Source: an uncultured Thermoleophilia bacterium (lineage in GTDB: Bacteria > Actinomycetota > Thermoleophilia > UBA2241). From it: DNA of 5,985 bases. The notes under the pieces are model-generated. The model searched no databases and was not told the origin of the DNA. It saw only the letters and a program-made list of their open reading frames with translations. Location: NCBI GenBank assembly GCA_903921965.1, contig CAIXSE010000700.1, positions 1 to 5,985 on the forward strand, read 5' to 3'. This document shows positions 1 through 4,494 of this stretch, in pieces. Position 1 is the stretch's first letter. Every line of letters begins with the position of its first letter. Both the position numbers and the translations under genes were made by a program.

Positions 1-630
1 GGCAACTGCGGCACGCTCGGGTTCCCGCTCACGACGCTCGCGTTCGGCGGCCAGGGGCTGGCCCTGGCCGTCATCTACGCCGAGTTCCAGTACCTCATCC
101 CGACCGACGGCGTGATGCTCGGGCTCGGCCGGCACTACGCCGGGCCGAACTCCAAGGGAGCCCGCGCCCCGGGGCTGCGCAAGCTCGTCCGCAGCTGGCT
201 GCTCAACCCGCCGGTCATCGCCGGCGCCGCGGCCGTGGCCCTGCGTCTGGCCGGCGCCGACCTGACGCCGTACGTCTCGCCGATCGGCCCCTTCGTCGGC
301 CTGCTGTTCGGCCTCGTCGGCTTCCTGCAGATCGGCCTCGCCATCTCGCTCGAGCCGCTCGCGCACGACCGCAGCGAGCTGTGGCGAGCGGCCGTCACCA
401 TCGCCCTGCGCTGCGGCCTGCTGGCCACCGTCCTGTTCACCCTGGGGCTCGTCACCGGCGTGCCGATCCCCGGTGTGTTCTTCCTGCTGGCCATGATGCC
501 GGTGGCGTTCAACACGCTCGTCGTCTCGGCCGTCTTCGACCTCGACAGGGAGCTCGCGCGGCTGCTCGTCGCGGTGTCCACGCCGCTCGTGATCGCGGCC
601 GTGCTCATCTGGCAGCTGGCGGCGCGCTGA
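1..630 (+). CDS. AEC family transporter, C-terminal part (5' end outside window)
   Basis: Frame 1 is open from the first base to a TGA at 628-630, giving 209 codons of a membrane protein whose N-terminal part lies to the left. The visible start reads GNCGTLGFPL, which matches the N-x-G-x-L-G-x-P signature in the middle of auxin efflux carrier (AEC) family proteins. About five hydrophobic segments follow (roughly residues 19-33, 50-66, 75-100, 110-131 and 133-187). The end carries the family's closing pattern: MMPVAFNTLVV, then an Asp-containing stretch (FDLDRE), then VAVSTPLVIA. AEC proteins are inner-membrane secondary carriers, several of them exporting or importing small organic anions; the substrate cannot be read from sequence. 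The ATG/GTG codons near 112 are internal and should not be used as starts because homology extends upstream of them. The gene converges on the small minus-strand gene 33 bp away. Confidence 0.85.
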   Translation, partial: GNCGTLGFPLTTLAFGGQGLALAVIYAEFQYLIPTDGVMLGLGRHYAGPNSKGARAPGLRKLVRSWLLNPPVIAGAAAVALRLAGADLTPYVSPIGPFVGLLFGLVGFLQIGLAISLEPLAHDRSELWRAAVTIALRCGLLATVLFTLGLVTGVPIPGVFFLLAMMPVAFNTLVVSAVFDLDRELARLLVAVSTPLVIAAVLIWQLAAR

Positions 631-653
631 GCGCTCCTCCTCCGCCCGCTGCG

Positions 654-676
654 CCCGCCCCGTTCACGTGGGCGGG
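654..676. terminator. Possible bidirectional GC hairpin between convergent genes
   Basis: CCCGCCC (654-660) can pair with GGGCGGG (670-676) around a 9-nt loop. It sits between the stop of the AEC transporter and the end of the minus-strand gene, whose TGA lies in the loop. There is no clear T-tract on either side, so this is a hairpin in a suitable place and no more. Confidence 0.3.
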
Positions 677-1002
677 GAGTACGTGGCGACCTTCTGCGAG
701 CGCACGCCGTCGGCGCCCACCCTGGCGAGCGCGGCGCCCTCGGACGTCCGGTCTTTCCACCAGCACCAGGCGAGCATCTCGCCGCCGCGCTCCTCGCACA
801 CGATGTCGGTCACGGTGACGAGCTCGCCGTCCTCCGGGATGTGCGGGACATACGCCTCCTTGAAGTAGGCGGCGAACTCGTCCCTGGTGAAGCGACCCTC
901 GTAGGGGGAGTCGTAGACGAAGTCCTCGGCGCAGGCGTCCAGGATCGTCTGCAGGTCACCCCGGCGCCAGCCGTCCAAGTAGGCTGTGAACTTCTCGATC
1001 AT
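664..1002 (-). CDS. SnoaL-like / NTF2-fold protein
   Basis: This encodes 112 residues beginning MIEKFTAYLDGWRRGDLQTI. The pattern is typical of the SnoaL-like branch of the NTF2 superfamily: an amphipathic first helix, then LDACAEDFVYDSPYEGRF (a helix, an Asp-rich turn and the first strand), a second helix (TRDEFAAYFKEAY), and beta strands rich in Trp and aromatics (AWCWWKDRTSEG) that line a pocket. Family members include small isomerases or cyclases, hydrolases and many uncharacterised ligand-binding proteins, so no specific reaction can be assigned. A GTG seven codons upstream (1021-1023) is also in frame, but the ATG at 1000-1002 has GGGAGG six bases before it and begins at the usual first helix, so it is preferred. 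There is no signal peptide; the protein is expected to be cytoplasmic. It is divergent from the patatin gene and may share control with it. Confidence 0.75.
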   Translation of the reverse strand: MIEKFTAYLDGWRRGDLQTILDACAEDFVYDSPYEGRFTRDEFAAYFKEAYVPHIPEDGELVTVTDIVCEERGGEMLAWCWWKDRTSEGAALARVGADGVRSQKVATYSPPT

Positions 1003-1008
1003 CGCGGG

Positions 1009-1014
1009 CCTCCC
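1009..1014 (-). promoter_or_regulatory. Shine-Dalgarno site of the SnoaL-like gene
   Basis: GGGAGG on the minus strand, six bases before the ATG at 1000-1002. It decides the start in favour of ATG over the in-frame GTG at 1021-1023, because that GTG would put this site inside the coding region. Confidence 0.65.
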
Positions 1015-1095
1015 GTCTCGCACGGGCGCGGCACGGCGCCGGTCGCCGGCCCTCGCGCCCTGCGCCCATCCTGGGTACGCGCGAGCCCGGCCGGC

Positions 1096-1114
1096 ATCAC
1101 CGGAATCCGGTGAT
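1096..1114. promoter_or_regulatory. Perfect 19-bp palindrome, probable operator in a divergent spacer
   Basis: ATCACCGGAATCCGGTGAT has two perfect 9-bp arms about a single central base at 1105. Skipping one mismatch, the symmetry continues with GG (1093-1094) against CC (1116-1117), giving 11 of 12 matched pairs across 25 bp. The centre lies 32 bp before the patatin ATG and 20-25 bp before its candidate -10 hexamer, so a bound protein would cover the -35 region. Size and symmetry fit a dimeric helix-turn-helix repressor (TetR, MarR or GntR type are all possible). No regulator gene is visible in the window. Whether the minus-strand SnoaL-like gene is also controlled from here is open. Confidence 0.6.
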
Positions 1115-1124
1115 TCCCATCTGC

Positions 1125-1130
1125 TAGTCT
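1125..1130 (+). promoter_or_regulatory. -10 hexamer for a leaderless patatin transcript
   Basis: TAGTCT fits the TAnnnT -10 consensus of actinobacterial housekeeping promoters, with TG-C before it (TGCTAGTCT) resembling an extended -10. It ends exactly six bases before the ATG at 1137, so transcription would start at or next to the A of the start codon. No Shine-Dalgarno sequence is present between it and the ATG. No good -35 hexamer is evident; that region is occupied by the palindrome. Confidence 0.5.
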
Positions 1131-1136
1131 CCGGGC

Positions 1137-2075
1137 ATGGGCACAGGCGTCGGACCGAACCCCGCAGGCGGCACGGCCGCCGGAGTGCCTCCGGGCCGTG
1201 CCCCGGCCCGTCAGGGCCCCGCGGGCGCGGGCCTCGTCCTCGAAGGCGGCGGCATGCGCACCACCTACACCGGCGGCGTACTCGACGCGTTCATGGACGC
1301 CGGCGTCGACCTGAGGTACGTCATCGGCGTCTCGGCGGGCGCGAACGCCGGGTCCGACTACGTCGCCGGCCAGCGCGAGCGCAACCACGCCGTGTTCGTG
1401 GACCACGTCGCCGACGCGCGGTACGCCGGCCGGGGCAACGTCCTGCGCGAGCGCAGCTGGTTCGGCCATCGCTTCCTGTTCCGGACGCTGCCCGACGAGC
1501 TGGCGCCGTTCGACTACGAGGGGTTCCGGACCGCGCCGCGGACGCTGGTCACCGGCGTGACCGACTGCGGGACCGGCGAGGCGCGGTACTACCGGCAGCA
1601 CGACCACGACCCTCGCTGGTACGTGCGGACCGTGCTGAGCGCCACGTGCAGCCTGCCGGTGCTGTCTCCGCCGGTGGACGTGGAAGGGCGGCCCTGCCTC
1701 GACGGCGGCATCAGCGACTCCATCCCGATCCTGCAGGCGATCAGGGACGGCAACCCACGCAACGTGGTCGTCCTCACGCAGAACGCGGGCTACCGCAAGC
1801 GGCCGCAGGGCTTCAGGACGCTGGGCCGGGTGTTCCTGGCGCGGCACCCGGCCATCTACCGCGCCATGCGGAAGCGGCACATCCAGTACAACGCGTCGCT
1901 CGACCTGGTCGCGTCGCTGGAGCGGGCCGGCTCGGCCTTCGTCCTCCGGCCCGTGAAGCCGCTCGCCGTCGGCCGCATGGAGCGCGACCTCGGCCGCCTC
2001 GAGGCGCTCTACCGGCAGGGCTACGACGAGACGATGGCGCGGGTGCCCGCTCTCGCGGAGTGGCTGGCGGGCTGA
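1137..2075 (+). CDS. Patatin-like phospholipase family protein
   Basis: This 312-residue protein carries all three landmarks of the patatin-like acyl hydrolases. These are the glycine-rich oxyanion loop with its arginine (GLVLEGGGMRTTYTGG, residues 32-47), the nucleophile elbow GVSAG with Ser66, and the catalytic aspartate in DGG (Asp189). These enzymes use a Ser-Asp dyad to hydrolyse acyl chains from lipids. The arrangement and length resemble the bacterial YjjU-like group; the lipid substrate is unknown. Residues 1-29 are a Gly/Pro/Ala-rich, probably disordered leader outside the fold, with no hydrophobic segment, so the protein is probably cytoplasmic or peripheral at the inner membrane. 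The ATG at 1137 is chosen because a -10 hexamer lies six bases before it, implying a leaderless mRNA. If that promoter is wrong, translation could begin later and omit the leader. The palindrome at 1096-1114 suggests repression. Confidence 0.88.
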   Translation: MGTGVGPNPAGGTAAGVPPGRAPARQGPAGAGLVLEGGGMRTTYTGGVLDAFMDAGVDLRYVIGVSAGANAGSDYVAGQRERNHAVFVDHVADARYAGRGNVLRERSWFGHRFLFRTLPDELAPFDYEGFRTAPRTLVTGVTDCGTGEARYYRQHDHDPRWYVRTVLSATCSLPVLSPPVDVEGRPCLDGGISDSIPILQAIRDGNPRNVVVLTQNAGYRKRPQGFRTLGRVFLARHPAIYRAMRKRHIQYNASLDLVASLERAGSAFVLRPVKPLAVGRMERDLGRLEALYRQGYDETMARVPALAEWLAG

Positions 2076-2083
2076 TCCGGCGC

Positions 2084-2123
2084 GGCACGCGACGCCGTTC
2101 GGGCGTGAGCCCGGTGGCACGCG
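2084..2123 (+). repeat. 8-bp direct repeat downstream of the patatin gene
   Basis: GGCACGCG occurs at 2084-2091 and again at 2116-2123, 32 bp apart (about three helical turns), in the spacer before the small exported-protein gene. Such a short repeat can arise by chance in GC-rich DNA. Confidence 0.3.
2094..2118 (+). terminator. Imperfect hairpin after the patatin gene
   Basis: CGGGC (2100-2104) pairs with GCCCG (2109-2113) around a GTGA loop. GCC (2094-2096) and GGC (2116-2118) can extend the stem across an internal loop. It lies about 20 bp after the patatin stop. There is no T-tract, so termination is only suggested by position. Confidence 0.35.
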
Positions 2124-2167
2124 GGTAGAACCGGGCTGAATCACTCCTCTTTCTGAAGGGGGCCACC

Positions 2168-2431
2168 ATGCGCACCAGGTACCTTCTCGGCGTCCTCGCC
2201 GTCCTTCTCCTGATCCTCGCCGTCTGGCTCGTGCCGATGGCCCTCGCCGCGGCCGGCGGCTCACCCGCCCCGGACGGGCAGTACGGCGCAGCGCCGTCGC
2301 AGGGATCGGGCGCGCAGGGCTCGGGCTCGCAGTGCCCGTTCCTGCAGACCCACCCGTGGCTCGACCCGCACGGCTCGGGTGACGGCTCCGGCGGCACCGG
2401 CGGGAGCAGCTACCAGGCCATGTACTACTGA
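2168..2431 (+). CDS. Small exported or membrane-anchored Gly/Ser-rich protein
   Basis: An 87-residue protein that I do not recognise as a known family. It opens with MRTR followed by a long hydrophobic run (about residues 5-27) and an ALAAAG stretch suitable for signal peptidase I, so it is either secreted or anchored by its N-terminus. The rest (about residues 30-87) is low in complexity: Gly, Ser, Pro and Gln-rich segments around a short denser patch, CPFLQTHPWLDPHG (56-69), with a single cysteine (Cys56), two histidines and a Trp. It ends in the aromatic tail SSYQAMYY. There is no lipobox cysteine at the cleavage region. A strong Shine-Dalgarno site, GAAGGGGG (2155-2162), lies five bases before the ATG, which supports real translation. 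It precedes the ion-channel gene on the same strand, but a strong hairpin lies between them, so co-transcription is doubtful. Confidence 0.65.
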   Translation: MRTRYLLGVLAVLLLILAVWLVPMALAAAGGSPAPDGQYGAAPSQGSGAQGSGSQCPFLQTHPWLDPHGSGDGSGGTGGSSYQAMYY

Positions 2432-2474
2432 GCCACCCGGCCGGGGCGCCCCGCCCGCCTGAAAGCGCCGACAC

Positions 2475-2500
2475 CGCCGGCGGATCCCGTCCCGCCGGCG
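2475..2500 (+). terminator. Strong GC hairpin after the small exported protein gene
   Basis: CGCCGGCGG (2475-2483) pairs perfectly with CCGCCGGCG (2492-2500), a 9-bp all-GC stem with an 8-nt loop, 43 bp after the stop of the preceding gene. There is no T-tract, as is common for hairpins after actinobacterial genes. Two other palindromes flank it: GGGGCGCCCC (2443-2452) and CCGCCCGGCGG (2510-2520). Confidence 0.45.
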
Positions 2501-2590
2501 CGTCCTGCTCCGCCCGGCGGGGTCCACTTCTCAAGCCGTCGCGCCGGCTCGCCGATACACCTCGGCATCACCGCACGAGCCGAAGGGCCG

Positions 2591-3679
2591 ATGAACGCAC
2601 GCCGATCCTGCCGGACAACCGCCGCGCTGCTGGGCGTGATCGCCGCCCTGTGGCTCCTGCCTGCTGTGCCGGCCCTCGCCGCGACGCCGGACCCCACGGC
2701 GACAACCTCCCCCGGAGCGAGGTTCAGGCACGCCCCCATCAAGAGCGGCAAGTACCTGCCTCTCGTGGAGATCCCCGGGACGGCTCAGATCGTGAAGGTG
2801 GGCATCTACCCCGTCGACATCTACGACATCGACTTCCAGTCGAACACCTGCTACATCACGGCCTACGTCTGGCTCATCTGGAAGGGCAAGGTCGATCCCA
2901 CCGCGACCCTCGAGTTCGCCAACGCCGTGGAGGAGTGGGGCATGATGTCCACTGCGGCGTACGAGGAGCCCATCGAGCTCCCCGACGGCAGCAGCTACCA
3001 GTCGATGCGCGTCAACGGCCGCTTCTATCAGCCGTACGACCTGCGCCGGTTCCCGCTCGACTCGCAGTACATCTCCATCTACGTCGAAGACTCGGCTCGC
3101 TCCTACGACCAGGTGGTGTTCGTGGCGGACAGGGAGAACACCGGCATCGACGCCGGCATGGTGATCCCCGGCTGGAACGTCGAGGGGTTCACCTCGCAGA
3201 CCCTGATCCACGACTACCTCACGAACTTCGGCGATTCCTCCGTCACATCGCCCTCGAAGTACACCAGCCTGCTGTACCAGATCACCATCGAGCGCAACGT
3301 GAACTACTTCGCGTGGAAGCTCCTCTTCCCGCTCGTGATCGTGCTGCTCACCAACTGGCTGGCCCTGCTGCTGCGGCCCAACTGGATCGACCTGCGCACG
3401 GCCATGCCGGCCACCGCGCTGCTCACCACGGTCTTCCTGCAGGAGTCGTACTCGTCGGGGCTGCCGGAGGTCTCCTATCTCGTCCTCATGGACAAGATCT
3501 ACGTCGTCGCCTACGCGATGATCGTGGCGACGCTGCTGATGATCATCTGGAGCAACTACAAGATCCGCCAGGACGCCGACGCGGCCTCGGTGGCGGCGGT
3601 GCGCCGCGTGGACGTCATCGCCGCGGCCGTGCAGTTCGTCGTCTTCTGGGTGATCCTGGCGCTGCTCGTCTTCGTCTGA
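2591..3679 (+). CDS. Prokaryotic pentameric ligand-gated ion channel (Cys-loop receptor superfamily)
   Basis: A 362-residue membrane protein with the full layout of a bacterial pLGIC (GLIC/ELIC relatives). Residues 1-30 form a signal peptide ending PALA|AT. An extracellular beta-rich ligand-binding domain follows (about 45-235). It contains the Cys-loop equivalent RRFPLDSQYISIYVED (152-167), which lacks the flanking cysteines as in other prokaryotic members; Cys87 is the only cysteine in the mature chain. The pre-M1 RN (235-236) leads into M1 (about 239-261, with conserved Pro247), M2 (about 267-289), the LP of the M2-M3 loop (291-292), M3 (about 294-320), a short 22-residue cytoplasmic loop and M4 (343-362) ending at the C-terminus. 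Five subunits would form a gated pore in the cytoplasmic membrane. By eye alignment, Arg269 is 0', Leu278 is the 9' gate and Asp267 is -2', which suggests cation selectivity. GAAGGG (2582-2587) lies only 3 nt before the ATG, slightly close. The ligand is unknown. Confidence 0.9.
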   Translation: MNARRSCRTTAALLGVIAALWLLPAVPALAATPDPTATTSPGARFRHAPIKSGKYLPLVEIPGTAQIVKVGIYPVDIYDIDFQSNTCYITAYVWLIWKGKVDPTATLEFANAVEEWGMMSTAAYEEPIELPDGSSYQSMRVNGRFYQPYDLRRFPLDSQYISIYVEDSARSYDQVVFVADRENTGIDAGMVIPGWNVEGFTSQTLIHDYLTNFGDSSVTSPSKYTSLLYQITIERNVNYFAWKLLFPLVIVLLTNWLALLLRPNWIDLRTAMPATALLTTVFLQESYSSGLPEVSYLVLMDKIYVVAYAMIVATLLMIIWSNYKIRQDADAASVAAVRRVDVIAAAVQFVVFWVILALLVFV

Positions 3680-3721
3680 ACCGGAGCAGAAGCCACCTGC
3701 ATCCGACACCGCCGGCGCGGG

Positions 3722-3727
3722 TAAGCT
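3722..3727 (+). promoter_or_regulatory. Candidate -10 hexamer before the HEAT-like gene
   Basis: TAAGCT, preceded by GGG, fits TAnnnT and lies 60 bp before the GTG start, allowing a leader of about 50 nt that includes the Shine-Dalgarno site. No convincing -35 hexamer is seen at 16-18 bp upstream, so this is tentative. If real, the gene is transcribed independently of the ion channel. Confidence 0.3.
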
Positions 3728-3787
3728 GCACGGAAGCGGTCCCGCCGGGCCGGGGCCGCGCCCGATCCCCTCGCAGGAGGCGCGCAC

Positions 3788-4258
3788 GTGGGACTCAAAG
3801 GGCCGCGCGTAGGCAAGCTCGCGGCAAGCGGGGACGTCGAGGGGCTGATCGCCCTCCTCGGCCCTCTCGACAAGCGCGACGTGAAGGCGCGTCACGCGCT
3901 CATCGGCATCGGCGCCGACGCGGTGCCGGCCTTGCTGGCGTGCGCCCTGCACGACGATCCTGAGGGCGCGGGCGAGCTGACGGCGCGCGCCGCCGCGGCC
4001 CACACCGTGCTGGTGGAGATCGGCGAGCCGGCTCTCCGCGCCGTGGAGCGGGTCGTCCGCACGAGCGACGACGCCCGCGAGGTGGCCGGCGCCGCCGCGC
4101 TCCTGCGGCAGACTGCGCAGAAGCTGCAGCGACCGGTCGCCGACGACCTCAAGCGCGAGGTCGAACGCAAGACCGGCGCGACCTGGGCGGCCGTCACGGG
4201 CGACTCGGGGCAGCGCGACGAGGCCCCGGGCCGCGAGCCGGGGGGCGCCCCGGCCTGA
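3788..4258 (+). CDS. Small HEAT-repeat-like helical protein
   Basis: A 156-residue protein starting at GTG, with an optimal AGGAGG (3775-3780) seven bases upstream. The first ~120 residues look all-helical and contain at least two HEAT-like helix pairs with the usual spacing: ARHALIGIGADAVPALLACAL (about 34-54) and AAAAHTVLVEIGEPALRAVERVV (about 68-90). Each has the IG-x-x-A/P turn followed by an amphipathic helix; GDVEGLIALL (15-24) and REVAGAAALLRQTAQKL (97-113) look like flanking half-repeats. HEAT repeats make curved scaffolds for protein binding and carry no catalytic residues. The last ~25 residues (from about 132) are Gly/Pro/charged-rich and probably disordered. There is no signal peptide, so it is probably cytoplasmic. 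It follows the ion-channel gene by 108 bp; a functional link is possible but not shown by sequence. I cannot assign a specific role. Confidence 0.75.
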   Translation: MGLKGPRVGKLAASGDVEGLIALLGPLDKRDVKARHALIGIGADAVPALLACALHDDPEGAGELTARAAAAHTVLVEIGEPALRAVERVVRTSDDAREVAGAAALLRQTAQKLQRPVADDLKREVERKTGATWAAVTGDSGQRDEAPGREPGGAPA

Positions 4259-4320
4259 GCGCCGTCCAAACGGCCGGCGGGGAGGATTCGGGCGCCGTTC
4301 GGGGAACACTCCGACTGTGA

Positions 4321-4344
4321 GCATCCCGCCTCAGGATGCCTGAG
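4321..4344 (+). other. Two overlapping, mutually exclusive hairpins
   Basis: GCATCC (4321-4326) can pair with GGATGC (4334-4339). Alternatively CTCAGG (4330-4335) can pair with CCTGAG (4339-4344) around ATG. The two stems share 4334-4335 and 4339, so only one can form at a time. They lie 60-85 bp after the HEAT-like stop, in a spacer with no gene. The stretch could be part of a 3' end structure or a DNA-binding palindrome. Confidence 0.35.
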
Positions 4345-4384
4345 CGACCGGGCGCGACCTGGACTACCGGCGCCGTCGCTCGCT

Positions 4385-4414
4385 GAAGGGCTCGCAGATC
4401 GCAGCGGGCCCTTC
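4385..4414 (+). terminator. Hairpin facing the HEAT-like gene
   Basis: GAAGGGC (4385-4391) pairs perfectly with GCCCTTC (4408-4414); a U-G and a C-G pair can extend the stem to 4383-4416. On the plus strand it is followed by GGGGTTAACGAG, with little T content. It lies 126 bp beyond the HEAT-like stop. A shorter hairpin, GCCGT-CCAA-ACGGC (4261-4274), starts two bases after that stop and may be the nearer end signal. Confidence 0.4.
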
Positions 4415-4427
4415 GGGGTTAACGAGA

Positions 4428-4459
4428 ACGGGCGGGAGCCGCTCCCGGCCCCCGCCCGT
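4428..4459 (-). terminator. Intrinsic terminator of the oxidoreductase beta-subunit gene
   Basis: ACGGGCGGG (4428-4436) pairs with CCCGCCCGT (4451-4459). After one mismatch, GCCG (4438-4441) pairs with CGGC (4446-4449) around a 4-nt loop, giving 13 bp in all. Read on the minus strand it lies 35 bp after the stop codon and is followed by TCTCGTTAACC, the most T-rich stretch in the area. This is the best terminator in the window. Confidence 0.65.
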
Positions 4460-4471
4460 CGGCTTCGTCAC

Positions 4472-4489
4472 GGCGCCTGCGGCGCCTGC
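4472..4489. repeat. Tandem 9-bp duplication
   Basis: GGCGCCTGC occurs twice with no gap (4472-4480 and 4481-4489), just beyond the stop codon of the minus-strand gene. Each unit holds the palindrome GGCGCC. It is probably a small slippage duplication. Confidence 0.5.
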
Positions 4490-4494
4490 AGCGA

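Noticed and set aside
112..630. Treating the transporter as a complete 172-residue gene starting at 112
   Set aside because: The frame is open to base 1 and the residues before 112 match the conserved AEC motif, so the gene is cut by the window edge.
986..2128. 380-codon plus-strand frame overlapping the patatin gene
   Set aside because: It is an Arg/Ala/Pro-rich shadow in a second frame; the patatin frame has the Ser-Asp dyad and oxyanion loop.
999..2534. 511-codon open frame on the minus strand opposite the patatin and small-protein genes
   Set aside because: It has Arg/Pro/Ala/Gly-rich composition with no recognisable fold and no good ribosome-binding site. The opposite strand carries intact catalytic motifs, so this is a shadow.
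2591..4258. Reading the channel and HEAT-like genes as one operon with a joint function
   Set aside because: The genes are 108 bp apart, and the second has its own Shine-Dalgarno site and a possible promoter. Shared strand and nearness alone are not enough.
2531..4324. 597-codon open frame on the minus strand opposite the channel and HEAT-like genes
   Set aside because: It is antisense to two well-supported genes, and its product is a repetitive mix of Asp, His, Val, Arg and Gly with no domain. Such long mirror frames are expected opposite GC-rich coding DNA.
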